Counted from the first letter of the stretch, positions 54,956 through 64,000 are shown. The stretch: DNA of 64,000 bases from Paenibacillus sp. PL91 (GCF_012935325.2 NZ_JABBYG020000005.1:310001-374000), one strand, 5' to 3'. Notes: a model not told the origin generated them from the letters alone. Numbers and translations are program-made.

Positions 54956-55765
54956 ATGACAAAGCAATTAAACGTGTTAACGGAGGAGCAGGTCAATCAA
55001 TTTCTTACGGATGGCTATCTTGTAGTAAAGGATCTATTCTCACAAGAGGACATTCGTACCATTGAGGATACATTCGAGGAAATTAGCCATACGACAGTAC
55101 CGGGCTTGTTCGAACCGGATTTGTCAGGCGAGGTTGAGGATCCTTTAAAGCGATATCCGCGGGTCATGCACCCCCATCGATTTAACGACACGGCCAAACA
55201 ATATTTGCTGCATGAGCCGGTGATGGCTGTATTAGCCGATCTTTACGGCGAGGAGGCGCTGGCCGCCCAAAGCATGTTTTATTACAAGCCGCCAGGCTCC
55301 AGAGGCCAGGCTCTGCATCAAGACAATTTCTATTTGCAGGTGGAGCCCGGCAACTGCATTGCGGCATGGACGGCAATCGATGCGGCTAATGAGGAGAACG
55401 GCGGATTGCTGATCGTTCCTAAGACAAGTGCGCATGAGATTAGCTGCCCGGAACTAGCCGATTCTACCGAATCCTTTACGACGCATTACGTCAAGCCGCC
55501 AAAGGACCAGAAGGCGATGCCGGTTATTATGGATAAGGGCGACGTTTTATTTTTTAACGGCAATTTGATTCACGGCTCTTATCGAAACAAGACAAAGGAT
55601 CAATTCCGCCGCGCCTTCATATGCCATTATGCGAATGCGTCAGCCACTCATATCAGCAATCATTATCGCCCGTTGTTTAGACAGGACGGCACTCCCGTCG
55701 ATTTGGAGATCAATACGGACGGAGGACCGTGCGGAATCGAATTCGAAACGGCGTATCCGCACTAG
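54956..55765 (+). CDS. Phytanoyl-CoA dioxygenase (PhyH) family protein
   Basis: Fe(II)/2-oxoglutarate-dependent hydroxylase of 269 residues. The iron ligands are H121 and D123 (ALHQDNFYLQ) and H206 (LIHGSYRNK). R219 in FRRAFICHY would hold 2-oxoglutarate. The start ATG 54956 follows GGAGAG. The isomerase gene starts three bases after its stop, so they are co-translated. Bacterial PhyH proteins hydroxylate many small molecules; pairing with a sugar-isomerase-like barrel points to a modified sugar or phosphonate/cyclitol substrate, which is inference. Confidence 0.92.
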   Translation: MTKQLNVLTEEQVNQFLTDGYLVVKDLFSQEDIRTIEDTFEEISHTTVPGLFEPDLSGEVEDPLKRYPRVMHPHRFNDTAKQYLLHEPVMAVLADLYGEEALAAQSMFYYKPPGSRGQALHQDNFYLQVEPGNCIAAWTAIDAANEENGGLLIVPKTSAHEISCPELADSTESFTTHYVKPPKDQKAMPVIMDKGDVLFFNGNLIHGSYRNKTKDQFRRAFICHYANASATHISNHYRPLFRQDGTPVDLEINTDGGPCGIEFETAYPH

Positions 55766-55768
55766 ACG

Positions 55769-56635
55769 ATGATGAACAAAAACGAAGAACTCCGGGTTGA
55801 GATGTCATGGTGGGGAATGAACGGACTGCAAGGGACTGCTGGGCATGCGACTGCTATTGAGGGGAAGTTTAGGCTCATAGCAGAGAACGGCTTCGATGGG
55901 ATTAACGCATTTGTGCCTGCGCCGGAGGAGAGTGATCTATGGAAGGAGCTTCTTCGCAAATACGGCTTAGCCTTCAGCGTAAATGCTTATCCGGCAACAT
56001 TAAGGGACATGTCCGATTTTTTGGACAAAGCCGTTGATTTTGGGGATATTGCCTACATTAACGCACAAGTGATGACGCCCTTCCTCATAGGGGACTCGGC
56101 GCTCGAGCTGCTCTCGGGCATCGACGCGCTATCTAGGCAAGCGGGCATTCCAGTCTATATCGAAACGCATCGTGGGACGATCACGCAGGACCTGATACGA
56201 ACGCGGCAATTTTTGGAGTCGCTGCCGAAGCTTGGCCTTACGATTGACTACTCTCACTATGTACTGGCAGGTGAGCTGCATACGGTATCCCCCGAAGCGG
56301 AGCATATGCTTCAAAGCTTGCTGCCGAACGCTTCGAGCATCCATACGCGCATATCCAACGGCGAGCAAATTCAGATTGATCCCGGAGAAGCAGGTGACCA
56401 TCCGATGCTGCCCCATTTTGCAAGATGGTGGGAAAGCGCCATGCGGCACTGGCGCAAAAGGCCAAGACTGCCAAATGATACATTCCCTGTCGTTATTGAG
56501 CTGGGGCCTCCGTCATATGCCATAACGAGTAATTTGGCTGGCACAGGGCAAAGCGAGATCAGCGATCGCTGGCAGCAATCTCTTTATTTGAAGAAGCTCG
56601 TGCAGCAGCTTTGGCAAAAAACAAGTCTCAAATAA
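55769..56635 (+). CDS. Sugar phosphate isomerase/epimerase-like TIM-barrel protein
   Basis: 288 residues of the xylose-isomerase-like fold. Blocks supporting this are ENGFDGINAFVP, AGIPVYIETHRGTITQD, LGLTIDYSHYVLAGE and NASSIHTRISNGEQ. The metal site residues (E in YIETHRG, D and H in IDYSHY, H in IHTR) appear present. It is distantly related to the barrel at 49020-49868. The start is the first of two ATGs, three bases after the PhyH stop, with a weak site (coupling likely). Substrate unknown. Confidence 0.88.
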   Translation: MMNKNEELRVEMSWWGMNGLQGTAGHATAIEGKFRLIAENGFDGINAFVPAPEESDLWKELLRKYGLAFSVNAYPATLRDMSDFLDKAVDFGDIAYINAQVMTPFLIGDSALELLSGIDALSRQAGIPVYIETHRGTITQDLIRTRQFLESLPKLGLTIDYSHYVLAGELHTVSPEAEHMLQSLLPNASSIHTRISNGEQIQIDPGEAGDHPMLPHFARWWESAMRHWRKRPRLPNDTFPVVIELGPPSYAITSNLAGTGQSEISDRWQQSLYLKKLVQQLWQKTSLK

Positions 56636-56672
56636 AAACCCGACTGGACAGCGATGGTCCAGTCGGGTTTGC
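56636..56672. terminator. Bidirectional terminator
   Basis: ACCCGACTGGAC pairs perfectly with GTCCAGTCGGGT, with A-rich left and T-containing right flank, between convergent genes. Confidence 0.9.
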
Positions 56673-56692
56673 CTATTTTTAGCTGCAGTACG

Positions 56693-58372
56693 CTACTCAT
56701 CATCCCCGGTCACATCTACCTCTAACAAATGGGATAGAACCTCCCCGCTCATCATTCGGTCGCCCGCCTCATACGTGTAGCCGGCTTTGACCACCCCGAT
56801 CATTTTTTCTGACACCAGCGCATCCGTAACGGCAGCCGAATAAACGATCAGCAGTCTGGCTCCCGGCAGTAGGCTTCCAAGCAGCCAGGTTTGATTGCCG
56901 TCATAAGCGCTTGGGCTTAACCTTTCTCCGTCAACCCGGAACGTCCTAGGAAGCAGATCAACGCCATAGGGGAGGTCGCTAGTAAACGATACGATTGCGG
57001 GCAAATTGCCAATGTTCGCCAGAATAGCCTGAATGCTCAGGCTATCGCCGAATTCGACCACCGCTCGATCCACCTGCGCAGTAAGTTGGATGATAGGTGC
57101 TATTAAAGCCGTTGTGGCGGTATTGGAAAGAGAGCGGCTGCTAATCACTCTGCCGTCCGATAGCCGAAAGGTATATTCGATTCTAGCTGAATTTGTTAAC
57201 GCAGAAACAGAGGAAACCTGTGAAGGGATTTTTGCCGCAAACGTTATAAGGCTTTTCGATTGGCCGAGCAATGTGCCAAGCTTAATTCCATCCTCGATTT
57301 CTGCGCCTGGAAGCGGAATTCCGTTTAGCTTTAAGCTATTCACCATAAAGTTGACGCCGTCTGGCAGCGTATCCTCAAGCGTGGCGTCTACTGCGATATT
57401 TTGTGCATTTCTAATATGGATCGCGTAGAGAAGGGTATCGCCGGGAAAGGCGCTTTGCAGATTAACCTGCTTGACGGCAATGATTTCGGGACTGATCAGG
57501 GTAACGGTCACCTCATTTGATTGCACAGAATTCGGCATGCCCGAGACGAGATAGCGAGTAACGGCTTTGGTGACAAATAAATAAGGCGTATCCTCCGTCG
57601 TTTGCATGCGATAGGTAACGCTGGCTGTTGATTGAGATTTTATTTGGCCAAGCGGGATACCGACGCTTGGATCTGCGCTGGGCGAGATCACGCCATTAAT
57701 CGTTACACTGCCGGGTGCAAAGAGCACGCCGGCAGGCAAGGTAAGGAAGGCGACAGCATCTCTTAGGCTGAGGTTTCCTTCATTGACGATCGTTAATGCA
57801 TACGAAACAAAATCAGAGGGAAAGGTCTGATTGGTGCTGGCGCTTAGGCTAGCAGATACCGATATCGCATTGACCGGTGTAGTAAGCGTATTTGAATAGG
57901 TGATGCTTGTGACGCTGCGTCCCTCTGCTGTTTGGAATACAGAGTCGGCGCGTGCTTGATTGACGAGCTGCAAGCTGGGCGGAATAGAGATGACGAAAAG
58001 CTGGAAAATAATTTGAACGCTCTCCTGCGGTGCCAGACTGCCAATCCGAATGCCGGATTCCGGATTAGATCCGGGGAGGGGAACGCCGTTTAGCAGCAGG
58101 CTGTTCGCTACGAAGGAGGTTCCCTCAGGCAGCTTGTCGGTCACCGTAACGATTCCAGCTACATTTCCGGTGTTCGTTGCTATTAATTTGTACGTTATCG
58201 TGCTTCCAAGAGAAACCTCGCTCTCAAATGCACTCTTATCAATGATGATGCGTGTGCCTACCAATGCGGTATTTACTGTATTCGAGTAAGTGACCATTTC
58301 GACGCTTCCTGAAGCAAACTGAACGAGCGATTGGTTTTGTATGATAGGGTTTCCGCTCGAAATTAGGCTCAT
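56693..58372 (-). CDS. DUF11-repeat protein, C-terminal part split off by a frame change
   Basis: 559 residues. The frame opens in the middle of a repeat: the ATG at 58372 overlaps the stop of the larger upstream frame (ATGA), no good ribosome site precedes it, and no signal peptide follows. The first 39 residues complete the broken repeat. Four further repeats follow (starting near DKSAFESEVSLGSTITYK, SLSASTNQTFPSDFVSY, KQVNLQSAFPGDTLLY and TAQVDRAVVEFGDSLS), more divergent than those upstream. The end, LLEVDVTGDDE, has no LPXTG sorting signal or membrane helix. It is most simply the tail of the giant protein, reachable by a -1 frameshift, by reinitiation, or lost through mutation. Confidence 0.85.
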   Translation of the reverse strand: MSLISSGNPIIQNQSLVQFASGSVEMVTYSNTVNTALVGTRIIIDKSAFESEVSLGSTITYKLIATNTGNVAGIVTVTDKLPEGTSFVANSLLLNGVPLPGSNPESGIRIGSLAPQESVQIIFQLFVISIPPSLQLVNQARADSVFQTAEGRSVTSITYSNTLTTPVNAISVSASLSASTNQTFPSDFVSYALTIVNEGNLSLRDAVAFLTLPAGVLFAPGSVTINGVISPSADPSVGIPLGQIKSQSTASVTYRMQTTEDTPYLFVTKAVTRYLVSGMPNSVQSNEVTVTLISPEIIAVKQVNLQSAFPGDTLLYAIHIRNAQNIAVDATLEDTLPDGVNFMVNSLKLNGIPLPGAEIEDGIKLGTLLGQSKSLITFAAKIPSQVSSVSALTNSARIEYTFRLSDGRVISSRSLSNTATTALIAPIIQLTAQVDRAVVEFGDSLSIQAILANIGNLPAIVSFTSDLPYGVDLLPRTFRVDGERLSPSAYDGNQTWLLGSLLPGARLLIVYSAAVTDALVSEKMIGVVKAGYTYEAGDRMMSGEVLSHLLEVDVTGDDE

Positions 58373-61300
58373 ATCGTGACGACCTGCACCTGGAACGTAA
58401 CGGTTGAGCTTGCTCCGGGAGCAATTGTACCGATTGAAATGCCGCTGCCCGGATTCGCCGATGGCTGTGAAGAGCCATCAACAATGACACTTCCAGCCGT
58501 GAATGTCGTTCCAGCAGGTATGGGATCGATGAGGATGACATTGCTTACAGCTGCAATTCCGTTATTCGTCACAATCATGGTATAGGTAATCGTATCGCCT
58601 ACTACCGCATCAATAGAGGATGTGCTCTTTACGACGGTCACATTAGGCGAAGATACAGGAATGGACAACACGTTGGATAATATCGAGCCTGTCAATAATC
58701 GGCCATCAGGCGGCGTGAATGAGAAGTTTGCTGTCGCTTGGTTGACAAGCAGCTGCGGCGACGGAAGCGCATCTACCGTAACCTGAAGCGTAATCAGGAC
58801 ACTGACGGTAGCGCCTGGTTGAACAAAGCCGACGGAGACGCCTGTCGCCGGATTGACTCCTGGCTGCGGAATCCCGTTGATCTGGACGCTGTTTGGCACG
58901 AACGCAGCCCCGGTTGGGATCGTGTCGAATACAGTAACCTCTGCAGCTATGTTGCCTGTATTCGTAATAGTAAGCGAATAGGTTACGGTATCTCCGACTG
59001 TCGCGTTTGCCGTATCGGCCGCTTTGACAAGCGAAAGGAGGGGCTGATAGACCGGCGTAACGACTGTATTGGAGAACGTATTCCCAGAAAAGGCGCCTGA
59101 CGTAAAAGTCACGGTAGCCGTATTATTTAAAACAGCAGGGCTTGGCAATGATGTGACCAATATGTTGAAATCGACCAATACGGTTGCGCTTGGCGCAATT
59201 GCGCCAATTAATATACCTAAGGACGGGTCGGCTGAAGGTTTGGACAAGCCGTCGACGGTTACGCTTCCGGCTTGGAAGGCTGCGCCTGCCGGAATTTGAT
59301 CGATTGCCAGCACATTGTTGATCGTTACAATTCCGCTGTTCGTAACAGATAATCGGTACGTTACCGTATCGCCAACGACGGCATCGATGACGGACGTACT
59401 CTTAACCGCTGCTACGTTAGGAGCGGATACCGGTATCGATAAAGTATTTGTTCGGAATGACCCGTTCAACGTGCGTCCATCCGGAAGCGTGAAGTTGTAC
59501 GTCGCAGACGCTTGATTGACGAGCTGCTGAGTTGGCGGCAATGAATTGACGATCACAGAGAACATGACTTCAGACGTTGCAGTCACGCTTCCGAGCGGAA
59601 TGCCCGCTGCAGGATCTGCACCCGGAACAAGCTGGCCGTTAACGATGACGCTGTTCTGAACAAGGCTTGTGCCAGCGGGTATCGTATCGGTCAAGGTGAC
59701 GTTGCCCGGATAGTTTCCTCTGTTTTGCACAGCTATCGTATAGACAAGCGTGTCTCCGACTGTGGCAATGCTTGTGCTGCCGCTTTTGACACCCGTTAAA
59801 ATGGGCTGATAGACGGGAACGATAACGGTATTCGAGAAGGTGGTCCCAGAGAATACGCCGGATGTAAAGCTGACGGACGAGCGGTTGCTGAGCTGCGCAG
59901 GATCAGGCAGCGCGGTTACGGTCACGTTGAACGAAACGATAACGGTCTGCCCTTGGGCGATGGTGCCTATAGCAACGCCGGTTGCTGGATTTGCAGCGGG
60001 CCTTGTTGCCCCATCTACCTGTACGCTTCCGGCAACGAGGACGCTGCCAACCGGCAAAGGGTCGGTAAATATGACATTGTTAACGGCTGCAATACCGCTA
60101 TTGACGATGGAAATGGAATAAGCAACTATATCTCCGATTGCTGCAGCTGTTGAAGCTGTGCTTTTGGCAACGCTGACGTTGGGCGCAGAAACAGAAATGA
60201 CGACCGTATTGGAGCTGGCGCTCCCGCTAAGCGAACGGCCGCTAGGCAGGACAAACGAGTAGCTGGCAGCCGCTTGATTGGTTAGCTGCTGCGGATTCGG
60301 CAGCGAATCAATGATGACGGAGAAGGTGACGGTAACGGTTGTATTCGGAGCAACGGTATTAATATTGATGCCGGTTACAGGGTCTGTGCCGGGTTGAGGC
60401 AATCCGCCAACGAGGACGCTGTTCGTCACAAAGACCGCGCCGGCTGGTATATTGTCCGTTACGATCACGCTTCCAGCATAATTCCCTGTATTGCTGACGT
60501 CGATTCTGTAGCTAATCGTATCGCCAAGAGTGGCATTGATGGAATTGGCGCTCTTGCCAAGCGAGATGATAGGCTGGTAAACCGGCGTAATCACAGTGTT
60601 TGATGATGTCGTGCCCGAGAAAGCTCCTGAAGTAAAGGTAACGTTGGCCTGATTGCCGATTTGTCCGGATACAGGAATGGCAATGACGCTCACTTGGAAG
60701 GTGACCGTAACCGTACCTGACGGAGCTATTGATCCAAGGGCAATGCCGGATGACGGGATGCCTGGGGCTGGCGTGCCGTTGATCGTTACGCTGCCGGAAA
60801 CGAATGTTGCGCCATCGGGAACGGGATCGGTTAATACGACGTTATTGATCGTTTCGATCCCGCTATTGGTAACGCCAATGGAATACGTAATAACGTCGCC
60901 TAGCGCGACATCGACTGCAGCTGTGCTTTTTGCGACCTCAACGTTTGGGGCAGATACCGAAATGGACAGCGTATTGGACTGCGCAGTGCCATTCAATAGT
61001 CTTCCGTCTGGCGGTGTAAACGTATATGCGCCAGTAGCTTGATTGACTAGGAACTGCGGAGATGGAAGCGTCGTGATGATGACCGAATAGGTGACAGGGA
61101 TTGAAGCGCCAGGCGGTACAGGGCCTACGTTAATCCCGGTCGCTGGCGACTCCCCAGGATGAGGAACGTTTCCGACAACGACACTGTTTGGCGCAAACGT
61201 TGTTCCAGCCGGAAGCGTATCGCTTAATGTAAGCTGGCCCTCCAAGTTTCCGGCATTGGTTACAAGGACGGTATAGGTAACGGTATCGCCTAGTGTAGCT

Positions 61301-64000
61301 TGGCTCGTATTCGCACTTAGCAGCAAGCCGATTTGCGGCTGCGTTACGGGTGTTGATGTTGTATTCGACGAGGAGGAAGCCGAGAAGGAACCTGATGTGA
61401 AGCTGACCATTGATTGATTCGTAATTTGTGATGGTACTGCCATCGTTACTCTCACCTCAAATGTTACGGTAGCCGAACCGCCTGGGGCGAGGGTACCGAT
61501 TGGAATGCCGGTCGATGGAGTGGAATCCGCCCGGGGAGTGCCGTTTACAAGCACGCTATTGTTGATGAAGGCAATATTACTCACTAACGGATCGTTTATG
61601 ACGACATTGTTTACAGGCGCGATGCCGTTGTTGGTTACGACAGAGGTGTAGAGGAATTGATCACCAACAACGACGGAGGCAGGAATTAGAGACTTGACTA
61701 ACGAAACGTTTGGCGGCGATACAGGTATCGATACGGTATTGGAGGACGAGAATCCATTTAATTGCCTGCCGTCAGGCAATGCAAAGTCGTATTGCGCGCC
61801 TGCCTGATTGACCAGCCTTTGCGGCGAAGGCAGCGACACGACAGTAACGACAAAGCTGATTTCCGTCGTTGCGCCAGGCAACAAAGTTCCAATTGGAATG
61901 CCTGTAGCTGGGTTTAAACTTGGGAACGGTACGGAATTTATGAGCACGCTGTTTACATCTAAGGCAGTACCGGCCGGAATGTTATCCGTGATGATTACAT
62001 TTGCGCTCGTATTGCCGTTGTTGCTGGCTCTTATCGTATAGGAATAGGTGTCGCCTACGGTAGCGCTTTGTGTGCTGGCGACCTTTTCAAGCGTAATGAT
62101 AGGCAGAAACACAGGAATCGTGACAGTATCGGATAGGGAAGAGCCTGTAAACGAGCCTGATCTGTAGCCGACGCCAGCGCGATTGGCTATAATAGCCGGA
62201 CTAGGCAAGAAGGTTACCAGCACCTGGAAAACGACCGTAACGACGGCAGAAGGTGTGATTGTTTCAACAGCAATGCCGACGTTCGGGTTAGAAGCCGAAG
62301 GGACGCCGTTTATGGTCGTGCTGCCTGCTACGAAGGTCGTTCCGGCCGGGATCATATCGGAAATGATTGCGTTTGATACGGCTACGATGCTGTTGTTCGT
62401 AACGACAAGCGTGAACGTTATGATATCGCCAATTGCAGCAGCTGCAGCATTTGCCGATTTCGCAATAGATACATTTGGTACTTGAGCGGGTAGGGTAATC
62501 GTATTCGAGCTGCTGCTTCCAGCCAGGGTTCTCCCACTAGGCAATTGATACGTGAACCCTACGACTGCTTGATTGACTAAGCTTGGCGGAGACGGCAGCG
62601 TATCAAGAAAAATCTGAAAGGAAACGCTCGAAACGCCGGAAACGGGCAAGGCGCCAAGCGCTATGCCTGTTAGCGGACTATCGCCTGGGCGTCCCTGCCC
62701 GTTTACGATTACGCTGCTTGGCACAAACGTTGATCCGTTTGGAATGTTGTCTGTCAACGTTGCCACGGCAGCAATATTTCCGGAATTTCTTACCGTAAAT
62801 GAATAGGTGACAGTACCTCCCACGGTAGCGATTGTTGGCGATCCGATTTTTTCGACCTGTATGATCGGTTGATAGACTGGTGTAGACACGCTGCTGGACA
62901 ATGAAAGACCCGAGAACGATCCTGAGCTATAGGATATGGATGCTTGATTGACTAGCGAGCCAGAACTTGGAAGAGAAACCACATGGATAGCGAACGAAAC
63001 GGTTACAGATTCACTTGGCGGGATTGTGCCTAGACTGATGCCGCTTGCAGGGCTGGCGGTCGGTCTAGGCGCGCCGTCAACGATTACAGTTCCCGATAAA
63101 AACTCTGTACCAGCAGGAAGAGCGTCTATTAAGACGGCATCCGTGATGGCAGGGGCTCCGCTGCTCGTAACGACTATCGTGTAAATCAGCTCTTCGCCTA
63201 CGGCTATGTCAGTAGAGCTAGCGCTCTTAACAGCTATTACATTGGCAGATCTAACGGGAATCGTCACTGTATTGGATACAAGTGAGCCTGAAAAGACTCT
63301 TCCATCAGGAATTTGATACGCATAGGTCGCGGAAGCCAAATTCTCTAGCCGAGGTGGCGTAGGCCGTGAAACCACCTGCACTTGGAACGTGACCGTCGAC
63401 GAAGCACCTGCTGCAACGGAGCCGATTGCAACTCCTGCGGCTGGATTAGCGCCAGGCACGACGACGCCATTCACGCGAAAGCTATTTGGAATATATGAAG
63501 TTCCTCCTGGTATATTATCGGTTACTGTGAGTGTAGCTGCTGTGCTGCCCGTATTGGCTGCCAACAACGTATAGGTCACTTGATCACCAACGGCTGCGTT
63601 TTGCGTATTTGCGCTTTTGACAATCGATAGTTGAGGAGCAAAGACAGGTACAGTCACGGTATTTGATGGAATGACTCCCGAAATTACCGATCCGCCGGCA
63701 ATGCTCTGGAAGGTAAAGGCAGCATTTGCCGTGCTTGAAAGCTGGGCAGAACTGGGCAGGGAGTTTACGACGATTTGATAAGTAACGGTTACAGAGGTCG
63801 ATGGATTCAGTGACCCTAGCGGTGCTCCGGTTCTTATATCAAAGGTTGGCTTGATGATGCCGCCAACGGTGACGCTACCCGTTACGAAGGATACGTTTGG
63901 TGAAAGGGTATCGGTCAATACGATGTTGGCTGCGCTCGTTGTTCCCGAATTGCTGAGCGAAACGGTACAGGTAATGATATCTCCAATTGTAGGCCCTGTT
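58369..64000 (-). CDS. Giant DUF11 (B_ant_repeat-like) repeat protein, N-terminus beyond window
   Basis: The frame is open from the right edge (TGPTIGDIITCTVSL) to a TGA at 58371-58369, about 1876 codons in the window. It consists of about 15 beta-sandwich repeats of roughly 130 residues, each with a core like VGDTVTYTIxVTNxG, then a DxIPAGTxFV strand, a GSVxVNG strand and a final NxVxxPV. The repeats alternate between two types. Such proteins are usually secreted surface or spore-coat/exosporium-like structural proteins, but the export signal lies outside the window. The last repeat ends at VTFQVQVVTI, half-way through, where the frame changes. Confidence 0.88.
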   Translation of the reverse strand, partial: TGPTIGDIITCTVSLSNSGTTSAANIVLTDTLSPNVSFVTGSVTVGGIIKPTFDIRTGAPLGSLNPSTSVTVTYQIVVNSLPSSAQLSSTANAAFTFQSIAGGSVISGVIPSNTVTVPVFAPQLSIVKSANTQNAAVGDQVTYTLLAANTGSTAATLTVTDNIPGGTSYIPNSFRVNGVVVPGANPAAGVAIGSVAAGASSTVTFQVQVVSRPTPPRLENLASATYAYQIPDGRVFSGSLVSNTVTIPVRSANVIAVKSASSTDIAVGEELIYTIVVTSSGAPAITDAVLIDALPAGTEFLSGTVIVDGAPRPTASPASGISLGTIPPSESVTVSFAIHVVSLPSSGSLVNQASISYSSGSFSGLSLSSSVSTPVYQPIIQVEKIGSPTIATVGGTVTYSFTVRNSGNIAAVATLTDNIPNGSTFVPSSVIVNGQGRPGDSPLTGIALGALPVSGVSSVSFQIFLDTLPSPPSLVNQAVVGFTYQLPSGRTLAGSSSSNTITLPAQVPNVSIAKSANAAAAAIGDIITFTLVVTNNSIVAVSNAIISDMIPAGTTFVAGSTTINGVPSASNPNVGIAVETITPSAVVTVVFQVLVTFLPSPAIIANRAGVGYRSGSFTGSSLSDTVTIPVFLPIITLEKVASTQSATVGDTYSYTIRASNNGNTSANVIITDNIPAGTALDVNSVLINSVPFPSLNPATGIPIGTLLPGATTEISFVVTVVSLPSPQRLVNQAGAQYDFALPDGRQLNGFSSSNTVSIPVSPPNVSLVKSLIPASVVVGDQFLYTSVVTNNGIAPVNNVVINDPLVSNIAFINNSVLVNGTPRADSTPSTGIPIGTLAPGGSATVTFEVRVTMAVPSQITNQSMVSFTSGSFSASSSSNTTSTPVTQPQIGLLLSANTSQATLGDTVTYTVLVTNAGNLEGQLTLSDTLPAGTTFAPNSVVVGNVPHPGESPATGINVGPVPPGASIPVTYSVIITTLPSPQFLVNQATGAYTFTPPDGRLLNGTAQSNTLSISVSAPNVEVAKSTAAVDVALGDVITYSIGVTNSGIETINNVVLTDPVPDGATFVSGSVTINGTPAPGIPSSGIALGSIAPSGTVTVTFQVSVIAIPVSGQIGNQANVTFTSGAFSGTTSSNTVITPVYQPIISLGKSANSINATLGDTISYRIDVSNTGNYAGSVIVTDNIPAGAVFVTNSVLVGGLPQPGTDPVTGININTVAPNTTVTVTFSVIIDSLPNPQQLTNQAAASYSFVLPSGRSLSGSASSNTVVISVSAPNVSVAKSTASTAAAIGDIVAYSISIVNSGIAAVNNVIFTDPLPVGSVLVAGSVQVDGATRPAANPATGVAIGTIAQGQTVIVSFNVTVTALPDPAQLSNRSSVSFTSGVFSGTTFSNTVIVPVYQPILTGVKSGSTSIATVGDTLVYTIAVQNRGNYPGNVTLTDTIPAGTSLVQNSVIVNGQLVPGADPAAGIPLGSVTATSEVMFSVIVNSLPPTQQLVNQASATYNFTLPDGRTLNGSFRTNTLSIPVSAPNVAAVKSTSVIDAVVGDTVTYRLSVTNSGIVTINNVLAIDQIPAGAAFQAGSVTVDGLSKPSADPSLGILIGAIAPSATVLVDFNILVTSLPSPAVLNNTATVTFTSGAFSGNTFSNTVVTPVYQPLLSLVKAADTANATVGDTVTYSLTITNTGNIAAEVTVFDTIPTGAAFVPNSVQINGIPQPGVNPATGVSVGFVQPGATVSVLITLQVTVDALPSPQLLVNQATANFSFTPPDGRLLTGSILSNVLSIPVSSPNVTVVKSTSSIDAVVGDTITYTMIVTNNGIAAVSNVILIDPIPAGTTFTAGSVIVDGSSQPSANPGSGISIGTIAPGASSTVTFQVQVVTI

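Larger units (their letters stand above)
56693..64000 (-). repeat. About 19 tandem DUF11-like repeats alternating between A and B types
   Basis: Type A repeats open with a VYQP-linked KSxNTxxATVGDTVTYTI pattern, have NTGN in the second strand and LPDGRxLxG near the end. Type B repeats open with APNVxVAKST, have NSGIxxVNNV and end with FTSGxFSGxxxSNTVxTPV. They follow one another A-B-A-B, so the real period is about 260 residues or 780 bases. The last four (C-terminal) are the most divergent. Confidence 0.85.

Noticed and set aside
58376-63574. Many plus-strand open frames across the repeat gene
   Set aside because: They recur with the period of the minus-strand repeats, have no ribosome sites or known domains, and are explained as the opposite strand of a Thr/Val/Pro-rich repeat gene.
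56693-64000. Regular repeats considered as a CRISPR-like array
   Set aside because: The unit is a coding repeat of about 390 bases (780 for the pair) with protein-level conservation, not short identical repeats with unique spacers.

Overview
The window looks like a chromosomal segment of a Gram-positive soil or plant-associated Paenibacillaceae member, probably Paenibacillus. The signs are strong AGGAGG-type ribosome binding sites, many CUT1 sugar ABC systems without their own ATPase gene, YesM/YesN and YtdP-type regulators, lipoprotein binding proteins with CSN/CSG/CTS starts, a DUF3243 protein, a YwaC/RelP-type alarmone synthetase and a secreted lyase with a C-terminal FIMAH-like domain. 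This assignment is inferred from gene content, not from a marker gene. No tRNA, rRNA, CRISPR array, transposase or phage gene was seen.

Layout. 1-9.6 kb: the end of one sugar ABC operon (two permeases, the first cut by the window edge), then a complete binding protein/permease/permease operon. Next comes a single-chain sensor kinase/response regulator fusion, then a decayed binding-protein gene. 9.6-11.7 kb: a TPR protein, a DUF3243 protein, a hairpin-rich duplicated spacer and a small lipoprotein. 11.7-19 kb: a second ABC system, with permeases on the minus strand diverging from a separate YesM/YesN pair and a large binding protein. 19-28.6 kb: a YdcF-like protein, a third ABC system, a membrane-anchored AraC regulator, a beta-helix protein, and a lectin-like gene remnant. 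28.8-37.6 kb: a GH2 enzyme, a phytoene/squalene synthase homologue, membrane and small proteins, a divergent LysR/SDR pair, and a secreted PL6-type lyase.

37.7-45.6 kb is a stress and efflux block. It has a MarR/MFS module with the same palindrome in front of both genes, an old-yellow-enzyme gene, and a second MFS pump whose promoter shares an operator-like sequence with a downstream, convergent marR gene. Divergent from that marR lies another marR followed by the alarmone synthetase relP. 45.6-56.7 kb begins with a SIMPL-domain protein, a Gfo/Idh/MocA oxidoreductase and an AraC gene fragment. It then holds three successive divergons of the same plan: a minus-strand AraC regulator facing a plus-strand two-gene enzyme operon (isomerase + oxidoreductase; oxidoreductase + aldo/keto reductase; PhyH dioxygenase + isomerase). 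No transporter is present, so this looks like intracellular processing of unusual sugars or cyclitols.

56.7-64 kb is a giant minus-strand gene made of about 19 DUF11-like repeats of roughly 130 residues that alternate between two types. It runs off the right edge and is broken inside a repeat by a one-base frame change at an ATGA overlap. The most unusual items are the kinase/regulator fusion, the split alternating-repeat protein, the triple AraC divergon, and the matched operators of the two MarR/MFS modules.
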